Source of the DNA: CAZGOM01 sp964527265
GTDB taxonomy: Bacteria > Planctomycetota > Phycisphaerae > Phycisphaerales > Phycisphaeraceae
NCBI GenBank assembly: GCA_964527265.1
Contig: CAZGOM010000005.1
Coordinates: forward strand, 17,299-81,298
Direction of reading: 5' to 3'
Length of the DNA: 64,000 nucleotides
Positions within the stretch are counted from its first letter, which is position 1. Every line of letters begins with the position of its first letter. Under the pieces are notes generated by a model, which saw nothing but the letters and a program-made list of their open reading frames with translations, was not told the DNA's origin and did no database searches. The position numbers and the translations under genes were made by a program. Below, piece by piece: positions 51,423 to 60,416 of the stretch.

Positions 51423-52670
51423 TTAAGAAGATACGCCCGAGTGCGGCTTGGCCAGTTCCCACGGGTCGTTGTCTGGCGTGACACCCATTTTGGCCAGGAC
51501 TTCCCCGGAAGGAAAAGCAATGATGCGCCAGTAATCCGGGCTGATGTCGGGGACTTTTTCCAGGCAACCCGCGGCATGTTCCATGACAGCATCCCATGAC
51601 GCGCAGCCGATAGGCTTGCCGCTCATGCCGAACGTGACGATTGGCGCTTTGGGCAGCAGGCCCGCGGCATTGTCCATCCACAGTGCCATGGGCACCTGAC
51701 GGGGATTGCCTTCCTCCCCGGCGATCATCAGCGGCTGCACTGTGGTGTCTTCGCCGCGATGTTTGAGGACACGTTCTACAAGATCGTGAAGATCAAAGTA
51801 GATCAAGGATGCCGCGATGTGGTTCCACCCTGCCAGCAGATCAAAAGAAGGATCGCCCACCGAGGGCGCGTAGTCGGTCCAGGCGTCATTTTCCGTCAGG
51901 AGAAGAATGGGGTTCTGGCTGCTGCGGGGAAGTTCCTTCAGCTGCGTTTGCGCGAAGGCGAGCATCGTCTGGATGCCGGCATGATTCTCCGTGCCGGTGA
52001 CCATCAGATAGTCGCGGTTGACGGTCAGGGCGATGTGGCGCCCCTGAACCCTCAACTGGCGGATCAGCCCAGGCAAAGCCAGCCGCGCGGAATCCTGGTT
52101 GTCCTGCCAGGGTGAGACCCAGAGGCCGTCGGGCGTGGTCTTCCAGTTTTCCTTGCTGCGGTCCCACAGGTTGTCCAGCGACTGCTTCACGGCCGTTTCA
52201 CGGGAGACTTTGTGTTCCTGCGTGCTGTCATAGAAGGGTGAGAAAGCCATCTGGTGCGGGTAGTCAAAACAGAGGAGTTGATAGAGTGAGGACCCCAAGG
52301 GCGCGATATTGGTGAATACTTGTGCGTGTTTGCCGCTGTCCAGTTCGATCTGAAGAGTCATCGCATGCGGGATGGTTTTGTGCTTCACGGTGGGGAGGAT
52401 GTATTTGGAAGCTTCGGCCCAGTCGGTCGATGTGTCATTGTGCTTGAGCGCCCCGCTGGAGATGAGTTTCTTAAGGTAGCTCAGGCGTCCCAACACACCC
52501 AGCGAACAGAACTCGGCATGGAAATTGTGTAGGTTGTAAAGCCCTGAGGGCTTTGTCCGCACGGAAAATGCATCCGGATCGTAACACTCAACGGCGATGC
52601 CCCCCTTGGCAAGCTGAGCCAGGAAGGCTTTGGCGAAGCGGTCGCGCGTGGGGAAAAAGAAGTGAAGCAT
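51423..52670 (-). CDS. Hypothetical protein, possibly DUF1444-related
   Basis: This protein has 415 residues, starting MLHFFFPTRDRFAKAFLAQL at 52670; an upstream Met at 52709 adds 13 unrelated residues. It is soluble, with no membrane helix or signal peptide. IRQLRVQGRHIALTVNRDYLMVTGTENHAGIQTMLAFAQ and WTDYAPSVGDPSFDLLAGW recall uncharacterised bacterial proteins in the DUF1444/YtpQ area, by eye only. The end contains IIAFPSGEVLAKMGVTPDNDPWEL. No catalytic motif is evident. It lies just downstream of the LRR-like gene on the same strand (51 bases apart), perhaps cotranscribed. Confidence 0.7.
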   Translation of the reverse strand: MLHFFFPTRDRFAKAFLAQLAKGGIAVECYDPDAFSVRTKPSGLYNLHNFHAEFCSLGVLGRLSYLKKLISSGALKHNDTSTDWAEASKYILPTVKHKTIPHAMTLQIELDSGKHAQVFTNIAPLGSSLYQLLCFDYPHQMAFSPFYDSTQEHKVSRETAVKQSLDNLWDRSKENWKTTPDGLWVSPWQDNQDSARLALPGLIRQLRVQGRHIALTVNRDYLMVTGTENHAGIQTMLAFAQTQLKELPRSSQNPILLLTENDAWTDYAPSVGDPSFDLLAGWNHIAASLIYFDLHDLVERVLKHRGEDTTVQPLMIAGEEGNPRQVPMALWMDNAAGLLPKAPIVTFGMSGKPIGCASWDAVMEHAAGCLEKVPDISPDYWRIIAFPSGEVLAKMGVTPDNDPWELAKPHSGVSS

Positions 52671-52721
52671 CGGGGAATGGTAAAGACTCCCGCGTCTGGG
52701 GTCCATCACGCGCCTTGAGCG

Positions 52722-54221
52722 TCACCACGGAGACCGAAGATCTTTTGGCGGATTGATGCGGATGGTCAGGTTCGGGCATTTGTTATGCAGCGCATCAATG
52801 TCCGCCTGAAGGCGTACCGGATCATTGATGACGATGTCCAGCGTCTGCAGGTTGGCCAGCCCGGCAAGCTTGATCAGCGCGCCCTCCTCCGGCTCACCGA
52901 TCCGCAGATGCCAAAGGTCTGTCGCGCGCGAAAGCGAATCCGCCGCGCCAAGCGTCAATGGCGTATCCGCCAACATCAGGCTGTAAAGCACATTCCTGCG
53001 GGCGATGGCATCAATTGCCTGCTCAGAAAGTCGCGATCCATCCACCTGCAACTCAGAGGCGCGGAGCTTGCCCCAATCCTCGGCAGGAACATCATCCAGC
53101 GGAACATCTTTGAGATAAATCCAGCTGTGCTTGGGAATCCCCGCCAGGCGCGAAATGCTGGTCGATTTAAATCCCGGCGCCCCCTGGATGCGCAGTATGC
53201 GCACGTTGGTCAGGCTGTCGATGATTTCATCGGAGACCTGGGGGTCCAGGTTGGAAAGGCTCAGCCCGTTCAAGCGCGGAAACACCGGGAAATCCGGCAT
53301 CCCCCCGGCATAACCAGCCGCGAAATCAAGCTGCAGATTTTCAATCTCCTTGCACCCTTCCCACGGCTTGAGCACCTGCGTCTGCGTAATGCCCTTCACC
53401 CACAACGTCTGAATGCGCGGAAACGCCAAGAGCGCGGCCCGCGTTTGCGGCGTGAGCGTTGCAGGGATCTCCAGCGTCACCAGCGGCGGAAAATCAAGGC
53501 CCTCAGCCCAGGCGCGGATCATGTCGATCTGCCTGGGTGCCTCCGCATCGGGTGTGTCGGACAGTTTGAGTTTGATGCCCAGTGCGTAGGCATACTTGCT
53601 CACCGGGGCCATCTGCGACTGCGAGACAGGCAGGGTGAACTGCGCATTGTTAAGCCCCGGCGCAGGGAACAACCGCCCGAAATAAGTAGCAGGATTCTGT
53701 TTCAAGAGGGTGAATTCACAGTGCGCGGCAAATGCCGGATGCTTCGCGGCGACACCCTGGACTTCACCGGAGAGGTAGAGCCGACGTTCGTTTTCGATCG
53801 GTTTTTGAAGAAAGCCGTAGGTGGAGGGTTTGGCGTGCGCCAGGGACTCCAGGGAGGCGCGGTCATAGGCGTACCAGGATTCAGTTGCCACGATGTGTTT
53901 GTAGTGATTCAAGAACCCGTCATTCACGCTGTAGAACGTGACGGGCGCGTGGTCGGGGGACATGTCGATGATGCGGGTGAAGAGGTAGCCGCGCGAAAGG
54001 AAAAAGAGAATCAGAAGGGTGGCAGGGGTGGCCAGCAGCATGCCCAGAGAGATCATCACAGCAGAGGGCAAGCGGCGTTTTTCACGGGGAGATTCGGCAA
54101 GGGGATTGCCCTCTTTTTTGCGTACCCAGCGTTGGAGTTGCAGCAGCAGAATCACACCCCCCGCCAGGAGCATCAACGCGGGAAGGGCCAGGTTGATCAA
54201 TAAAAGGAGATAGGTGGGCAT
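52722..54221 (-). CDS. Membrane-anchored LRR-like protein
   Basis: This protein has 499 residues. The N-terminus has a membrane helix (PTYLLLLINLALPALMLLAGGVILLLQL), a short basic loop, and a second helix (about residues 53-76). The large outer part from about 230 on shows irregular leucine-rich repeats (IQTLWVKGITQ, LNGLSLSNLD, VRILRIQGAPGF, DLWHLRIGEPEE, NLQTLDIVIND). It is a distant counterpart of the LRR protein at 6356 but lacks the zinc ribbon. It is divergent from the Fur-like-box-controlled pseudopilin, so both promoters lie in the same 225 bases. The ligand is unknown. Confidence 0.78.
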   Translation of the reverse strand: MPTYLLLLINLALPALMLLAGGVILLLQLQRWVRKKEGNPLAESPREKRRLPSAVMISLGMLLATPATLLILFFLSRGYLFTRIIDMSPDHAPVTFYSVNDGFLNHYKHIVATESWYAYDRASLESLAHAKPSTYGFLQKPIENERRLYLSGEVQGVAAKHPAFAAHCEFTLLKQNPATYFGRLFPAPGLNNAQFTLPVSQSQMAPVSKYAYALGIKLKLSDTPDAEAPRQIDMIRAWAEGLDFPPLVTLEIPATLTPQTRAALLAFPRIQTLWVKGITQTQVLKPWEGCKEIENLQLDFAAGYAGGMPDFPVFPRLNGLSLSNLDPQVSDEIIDSLTNVRILRIQGAPGFKSTSISRLAGIPKHSWIYLKDVPLDDVPAEDWGKLRASELQVDGSRLSEQAIDAIARRNVLYSLMLADTPLTLGAADSLSRATDLWHLRIGEPEEGALIKLAGLANLQTLDIVINDPVRLQADIDALHNKCPNLTIRINPPKDLRSPW

Positions 54222-54289
54222 AGGTGTTCCCGGAAAAAGCTACGTGCATAGTTGTACATAGTATAAAGACAAATGAGGTATCAGGTCAT

Positions 54290-54317
54290 TTGACTTCCCG
54301 CCGATATTCTCTATTCT
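54290..54317 (+). promoter_or_regulatory. Sigma-70-like promoter of the second pseudopilin cassette
   Basis: TTGACT (54290-54295) and TATTCT (54312-54317) are 16 bases apart. The predicted start, about 54324, falls at the edge of the Fur-like box. Confidence 0.65.
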
Positions 54318-54323
54318 TGTCTC

Positions 54324-54350
54324 AAATGAGAATGAATCTCATTTTCATTA
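54324..54350. promoter_or_regulatory. Fur-like operator
   Basis: AAATGAGA-N5-TCTCATTT (54324-54344) is a perfect inverted pair. It extends to the hexamer series AATGAG AATGAA T CTCATT TTCATT, which is the 6-6-1-6-6 form of the Fur box (GATAAT units). It overlaps the predicted transcription start, ideal for repression when iron is plentiful. Confidence 0.78.
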
Positions 54351-54371
54351 AATAGGCAGGATCAAAAAAAA

Positions 54372-54412
54372 GCGCCGGACGGATGACCTTTGGCGAGTGC
54401 TCCGACCGGCGC
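54372..54412 (+). promoter_or_regulatory. Stable hairpin in the 5' leader
   Basis: GCGCCGG-A-CGGA (54372-54383) pairs with TCCG-A-CCGGCGC (54401-54412) around a 17-base loop. It lies between the operator and the ribosome binding site. No T-run follows, so it is a leader structure rather than a terminator. Confidence 0.6.
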
Positions 54413-54446
54413 ATGTCAGACAACCCCTTCTTCAAGGAGCCGTCCT

Positions 54447-55352
54447 ATGTCTGGATTATTGCACGGTCGCATCGTTCGCGCCACGCGCGCAGGTTTTACG
54501 CTGATCGAACTCCTGGTGGTGGTTTCCATCCTCGGCGTGCTCATCTCCATCCTCTTGCCCGCCATGTCCGGCGCACGAGAGCAGGCCAAGCTCACGCAGC
54601 TCCTTTCAAGCGCCCGCCAGTTCGCCATGGGCCAGAGCATGTACGCCACCGCCAATAAAGGTTTCTGGATGACCGAGAAGAACTGGGTCTCCATGACTGT
54701 CCAGGATGTGGACGGCACATCCATCAACAACTACTCCGGCAGCACTGCGCGCTGGCCCCTGCCGTTTCTCACGATGATGGGCCACGATCAGTTCACGCGC
54801 CTTATTTATGTCAATGAAGGCGCGACGATGCTTCGCGGGGGCCGACGGTTCCTGGCTGGAAACACTTTCGGCGGGCCTTACTCGCGCAGCCTGTTTCCAA
54901 GCTGGGGCTTAAACAGCTTCGGGGTGGGCGGAGGGTATTCGGCGGCCAAGCCTTCGGTGGGTGAATTGCGTGAAGTCGTGCACAGGCCGGAGAACGATGC
55001 GATGTCGCCCTCGGGCCTGCTCTCGTTCACCAAGGCGCGTGGGTATGCCGGTTCTGATTGGGCCGCGGGGTTTGGCCTGCCGGGTGGTGAGTTTTATGAG
55101 CCTGACGGCTATTTCTACACCCGGCCTCCCACCTGGCCCGTGTGGCCTTCCAACAACGCGTCAGCCGCACTTGCCAACACCATGGGTTCGACCTGGGGCA
55201 ATGTGGATTTCAGGGCGCAGTTGAAGACCATTGCCGCGTATTGCGACGGCCACGCGCAGATCAGCACTGTGGAGACGATGCGCGACATGCGCCTTTGGTC
55301 CGACGTCGCGCGCCGTAATGACGACGCGAACTACACGGCCGTTGGTTATTGA
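54447..55352 (+). CDS. Pseudopilin-like protein under a Fur-like operator
   Basis: This protein has 301 residues from the ATG at 54447, where AAGGAG lies 7 bases upstream; the frame is open from 54390. The prepilin motif AGFTLIELLVVVSILGVLIS (about residues 15-34) has a predicted cut after Gly16. The globular domain ends with KTIAAYCDGHAQISTVETM, the H/DG-type tail. It is homologous in the N-terminal third to the gene at 32647. It is followed 39 bases later by a small membrane-anchored protein, the same order as in the riboswitch cassette. It is likely derepressed in low iron. Presumably it is assembled into a T2SS- or pilus-like fibre. Confidence 0.88.
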   Translation: MSGLLHGRIVRATRAGFTLIELLVVVSILGVLISILLPAMSGAREQAKLTQLLSSARQFAMGQSMYATANKGFWMTEKNWVSMTVQDVDGTSINNYSGSTARWPLPFLTMMGHDQFTRLIYVNEGATMLRGGRRFLAGNTFGGPYSRSLFPSWGLNSFGVGGGYSAAKPSVGELREVVHRPENDAMSPSGLLSFTKARGYAGSDWAAGFGLPGGEFYEPDGYFYTRPPTWPVWPSNNASAALANTMGSTWGNVDFRAQLKTIAAYCDGHAQISTVETMRDMRLWSDVARRNDDANYTAVGY

Positions 55353-55391
55353 GTTTTTGATCGACACTCACCTTTGAATCAAGGAGCGTCC

Positions 55392-55961
55392 ATGGGTGCG
55401 TCATGGTTAAGCATGGATGTTGCGCGCGGCTGGCTGGCCAAAAAGCCGGTGGTCACGCTGCTGGCGGTTTTGCTGCTGCTGGGGTTTGCGCTGCGCGGGC
55501 TGATTTTCGGTTCGCCGGGCAGCGTGGCTGGGCCCATTGCCTCAGACACCTACTACCTGGACACGCAGACCGGGGAACTGCTCATGATGCCTGCGGGGCA
55601 GATCCTGCCGGCGCGCCGCCCGGGCGTTGACCCGGAAAGCCCGCCCACTTTGGCGCAGGCCTACGTGTTTTCATGCGGCCAATGCGACGATCGCAAAAGC
55701 CGTTTCACAGGTTATGTGCTGACGCATAATCCCACGGTCGTGGAGCAGGCCGGGGCGCACGGCTCGCCCGTGAACAAAGGAGTGCTGTTGCTGCATCTGA
55801 CCGAATCGCCGGAGGGAATGCTGGTTCAGGGAGTCGACCGGAAAACTGGGCTGCCCGTGGGGGGCTGGGTGCCGCAAAAGTCAGCCCAGGGCACGCAGGT
55901 GATGAGCGATGCCGCGCACAACTGTCCCGATGGCGGGAAGGCGCTGCGTTGCGAGCCGTAA
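55392..55961 (+). CDS. Membrane-anchored partner protein of the pseudopilin
   Basis: This protein has 189 residues from the ATG at 55392 (AAGGAG 5 bases upstream; a Met at 55374 is an alternative). One helix (about residues 20-40, VVTLLAVLLLLGFALRGLIF) anchors an outer domain with YYLDTQTGELLMMPAGQ, RRPGV and a CGQCDDRKSRFTGYVL motif; further Cys lie near the C-terminus (HNCPDGGKALRCEP). The CxxC may bind a metal or form a disulfide. A TG turn and an RPG motif recur in the 88-residue protein at 32244. It lies in an operon with the pseudopilin upstream, hence under the Fur-like box too. Confidence 0.75.
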   Translation: MGASWLSMDVARGWLAKKPVVTLLAVLLLLGFALRGLIFGSPGSVAGPIASDTYYLDTQTGELLMMPAGQILPARRPGVDPESPPTLAQAYVFSCGQCDDRKSRFTGYVLTHNPTVVEQAGAHGSPVNKGVLLLHLTESPEGMLVQGVDRKTGLPVGGWVPQKSAQGTQVMSDAAHNCPDGGKALRCEP

Positions 55962-56022
55962 GCGTGCAGGGCTTCACAGATGTTTGAGTACTGAATGATC
56001 CTTTTCGATTGAAAGGTGAAAG

Positions 56023-56757
56023 ATGCATCACCCCATTGATGTGCCCATCGATCCAAGCTTTGACCACCGCATTTATCTTCAAGTCGATGATGCTCTCCGC
56101 GGGCCGGTCAAGCAGCTTGACGAAACGTGCGGACCGGGATTGTTTATCCTGGATTTTGGTCCGGTCATGCCCGATGAGCCGGGTCACATCATCGGGGAGG
56201 CGCGGCTTATTGACCGTCTCACCGACCAGATGCGCAACATCGAGTGCCTGAATGTCAGCTGGCGCAATGGGTGCTATCAGGTGCTTTGCGCGGACCTGGG
56301 GCTCGATCAGGAAGATCCAGAGGCGCAGACGGGCGCCCTGAGAAAAACCAAACGGCTGGACGATTTTCTGCTTCACGAAGGGCGCATGATCGGCGGCGTG
56401 AAGGATGTATTGGTGTCGTCGTCCCAGCCGGAGGAAGAGGGGGCGTTTGTCCGGTTCACGGTGGACAGCGACGCGTGGCGCGTGCTGGGGCTGCAGCGGG
56501 ATTCATGCGCGCATTGCGATGCGCAGGCCAATGGCCCTTGCCAGGCGGTGAGGCTGGGGCGGCGCGCCATGCGGACGGTGACGTATCCGGATTTGCTCAT
56601 TCGCACGCCGGAGGAATATCGGATCGAATTGCTGGAGCTTGCGGCCAGAAGGCGGTGCCTGCTGGAGCCCGTGGCAGTGACGTCCGACCGGTTTGAGGAG
56701 GTGCGTGTGCTGGCGCGTGTGCGTGGGGTAAGGGACTTGGCGGGGAAGATGAAGTGA
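56023..56757 (+). CDS. Hypothetical protein
   Basis: This protein has 244 residues and no family I recognise. It is soluble and acidic in the first half (VDDALRGPVKQLDETCGPG), with a Cys cluster CAHCDAQANGPC (about residues 167-178) that could bind metal, and a basic C-terminus. It starts 61 bases after the preceding gene with AAAGGTGAAAG before the ATG, so it may be the third gene of the iron-responsive cassette. Confidence 0.65.
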   Translation: MHHPIDVPIDPSFDHRIYLQVDDALRGPVKQLDETCGPGLFILDFGPVMPDEPGHIIGEARLIDRLTDQMRNIECLNVSWRNGCYQVLCADLGLDQEDPEAQTGALRKTKRLDDFLLHEGRMIGGVKDVLVSSSQPEEEGAFVRFTVDSDAWRVLGLQRDSCAHCDAQANGPCQAVRLGRRAMRTVTYPDLLIRTPEEYRIELLELAARRRCLLEPVAVTSDRFEEVRVLARVRGVRDLAGKMK

Positions 56758-56965
56758 AGGGGCTGGCGGGAGGCGATTTTGTGCTCCGCCCGATTTGCCG
56801 GTTGATCGGTTTGCCGAGGGGCTTCAATGAAGCAGCGCCATCGACGATCAGGATTGATTGGGATGAGCGCAAGCGGCTTTGCGGCCACTAATGGACACGC
56901 GCAACCCGATCACCCGGCAATGCGGGGGTGTGCTGCTGATTGAGCGAATGTTTTGAGCGCGTGAG

Positions 56966-57003
56966 GACATAAAAGCACAACGGACCCTTGCGGGTCCGTT
57001 GTG
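56966..57003 (-). terminator. Intrinsic terminator of the small membrane gene
   Basis: CACAACGGACCC (56976-56987) and its complement (56992-57003) form a 12-bp stem. On the minus strand CTTTTATG follows. It lies 34 bases after the stop of the gene at 57038. Confidence 0.8.
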
Positions 57004-57037
57004 ATTAAGTCTTGTATTCAGAAGCGGGCGTCTGTTA

Positions 57038-57394
57038 TTAGACGGCGACTTCTTCGTGGCGGACGGGCTGCTTGGCCGGGGTGGGCTGAGCGGTTTCGCC
57101 GGTGATGGGGCGTTCGAGCTGGTCGGGGGAGACGTTCATGGTGGGCAGGGCGCTGGAGCCGGTCTTCATGGCGTGGAAGCCTTCGACGACCCAGTGGGCC
57201 ATACCGACGACGATGACGGAACCCCAGACGAGGACTTGGGAGATGAGTGCGCCAGCGCGGAGGCCCAGGAATGCGTGCTCAGAGCCGAACACGTTGGAGA
57301 AGCCCAGGAAGCCGGCAGCGGAGCCGACGGCGAGAGCGACGCCAGCGATGATGAGGACGGTGTGGAAGTTCTTTTCGGGGCCAGGATTAGTCAT
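57038..57394 (-). CDS. Small hypothetical membrane protein
   Basis: This is 118 residues. Two hydrophobic segments (about residues 11-29, FHTVLIIAGVALAVGSAAGFL, and 46-65, ALISQVLVWGSVIVVGMAHWVV) are followed by a proline/threonine-rich tail (NVSPDQLERPITGETAQPTPAK). No family is recognised. Its own terminator and the absence of neighbours on its strand mark it as a single-gene unit. Confidence 0.65.
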   Translation of the reverse strand: MTNPGPEKNFHTVLIIAGVALAVGSAAGFLGFSNVFGSEHAFLGLRAGALISQVLVWGSVIVVGMAHWVVEGFHAMKTGSSALPTMNVSPDQLERPITGETAQPTPAKQPVRHEEVAV

Positions 57395-58315
57395 TGCGTG
57401 AACCTTTATAAAAAGTGCTGATTTCGCCTTTTCTGGGGCGGTTGTCGTTTGTCGGCACTTGCCGGGCGACGGGTCTCTCTTGTTTCGTTGTAAGCCTTGA
57501 GGGCTGTTTTTTATTTTTTAACCCGGGTTGGGTTTTGCATTTCTTTTGCCGGGGAGGTTCCGGTCTTGGGGGGCTTTGGCCTTGTCGGGTCTTGTCGTCT
57601 GGGTTGGTAGCCCGAATTAAGACGGCAAGTAGTGTAGGAAGTTTCGAGCGGTTGTCAATCTTTTTTTTGGATTGTTCGCACAAATTTTCTTACAGCTTCG
57701 GTTCCAGCCTCCTGGCCTGTTGTTTTCTTGCCTCCTTGCAATCCCTTACACGGAAAGGATTTGAAAGAGCCGGCATGACTTGCCTGGGACGGTTTTGGGC
57801 TTGGCTGCCGGTGAAGGCGGTTTTCGCTTTTTTCGTCCCTTGCGCCATTACAGACGTAAGAGGTCGCCCTGCGGTTCATTCTTTTTTGTCGGTTTTTCCA
57901 AACCATCGGGGTTTCCCCGACGTAATGGTTTGGGTGAACCCTCAGATGAACATTGATCAACCGAGGTTGTGTCAGACTGGAAGTCATTTGTAAGTCGAGC
58001 AAATAATACGAATTGCGAGTAAGTCTCAGTAGGCAGGGCGTTTCTCATATGCCTAGAATGGTCAGGCATGGTCTAACGCGAAAATAATTGTGGTCCAAAG
58101 CGTTGAAACACGAAAAAAACCGGGGTAACGGGGATGTGTAAATCGTGTGGATCTTGGAAACTAAGCGTGTTTCGTACGTCTTTATCTTCCGGAGGCTTGC
58201 AGTCAGATGATGGATATGTATTCAAAATGCCGGCTTTGACAGGGTTGGCAGGGTTGTGATGATGGTCGGAATCAAAAGCTAAAAAAGTAACAGATGGACT
58301 TTTCAGGAGACGGGC
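57395..58315. other. 921-base region without a supported gene
   Basis: No frame looks like a real protein on either strand. The region is lower in GC than its surroundings. A strong hairpin lies at 57898-57933 (CCAAACCAT with ATGGTTTGG, inner CGGGG/CCCCG), and AACCCGGGTT at 57521-57530. It may hold a long leader of the MoxR cluster or an untranslated RNA; neither is shown. Confidence 0.4.
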
Positions 58316-59374
<1,059 letters not shown>

Positions 59375-59429
59375 GCGGGGGTATTCGGGGTCAGGTTAAG
59401 AACTTGGAAAACAAAGGCCGGGTTATTTG

Positions 59430-60416
59430 ATGGCGCAGACATCAAACCATTTGGATCCACGGGTACTGGCGACGCTCACGTCGCTTGAGCTGCGGTCGCG
59501 CATGATCGTCGAAGGCATCATGACCGGCTCGCATGCTTCCCCTTATCAGGGCATCTCCATCGAGTTCGCCCAGCATCGCCAATACACCGCGGGCGACGAC
59601 ATTCGCCACCTGGATTGGAAAGTCTACGGCCGCACCGACAAGCTTTACCTCAAGCAGTATCAAAAAGAGACCACGCTCGACCTCGCCGTCATGGTCGATG
59701 TCTCCGGGTCTATGGCGTATGCATCACACGATATGAACGGCTGGCGAAAGTACGACCACGCCGCCGCGCTGGCGTGCGCCATGTCGCATCTGGCGGTGCG
59801 CCAGCAGGACCGCACGGGGCTCTCTTTGTTTGCCGGGCAGATTTTAAAGTCGACCCGCTTTTCAAACACCAAAGAGCATTGGCGCTCGCTGGTGGACATG
59901 CTTCAGACCAACGTTCCCACCACGGCCGACAGCGCGGAAGATGCGCGAAAGGAAAAGGCGGCCGACCAGCCCGCGGTCGATATCAACGCATCCACAGACC
60001 TGGTCCGCGTGGTGGATCAAACCATCGCACGGCTGGGCCAGCGCTCGCTCCTGGTGCTCATCAGCGACATCTTCGACAGCGCGGCATCGCTGGAAGCCTT
60101 CTGTGCCCGCTGCTACCACCGCGGGCATGACCTGATCGTCATGCAGACGCTCGATCCGGCCGAGCGCACGTTCCCCTTCCGCAGTGCGTCGGAATTCATC
60201 GGCATGGAAGCCGAGGGACGGCTTATCCTCGACCCTGCCGCGCTTCGCCAGGAATACTTGAAAGCACTGGAAGCGCATCTGGATTACTGCGCCAAGACCA
60301 CCCGCCGCTTCGGTTTTGACTATCTCCTTGTAGACACGTCCGAAAACCTCGGGCCGGTCATCGGGCAATATCTCGCACGCCGCACGGCATTGCTGGCCAA
60401 GGGGGCCGCCCGCTGA
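59430..60416 (+). CDS. DUF58 protein (MoxR cluster 2)
   Basis: This is a 328-residue DUF58 protein. The core IEFAQHRQYTAGDDIRHLDWKVYGRTDKLYLKQYQ is followed by MIDAS DVSGSM and LLVLISDIFDS. Compared with the cluster 1 protein it keeps the standard DUF58 core better (LDWKVYGRTDK). The ATG at 59430 follows an in-frame TTG. It lies 55 bases after MoxR, and its stop overlaps the start of the next gene (TGATG), indicating coupled translation. Confidence 0.93.
   Translation: MAQTSNHLDPRVLATLTSLELRSRMIVEGIMTGSHASPYQGISIEFAQHRQYTAGDDIRHLDWKVYGRTDKLYLKQYQKETTLDLAVMVDVSGSMAYASHDMNGWRKYDHAAALACAMSHLAVRQQDRTGLSLFAGQILKSTRFSNTKEHWRSLVDMLQTNVPTTADSAEDARKEKAADQPAVDINASTDLVRVVDQTIARLGQRSLLVLISDIFDSAASLEAFCARCYHRGHDLIVMQTLDPAERTFPFRSASEFIGMEAEGRLILDPAALRQEYLKALEAHLDYCAKTTRRFGFDYLLVDTSENLGPVIGQYLARRTALLAKGAAR

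Noticed and set aside
57415..57993. 192-codon plus-strand frame in the 0.9 kb gap
   Set aside because: It is hydrophobic but with random-looking Cys/Phe/Ser composition, no ribosome binding site, and an overlapping frame of equal quality on the other strand.
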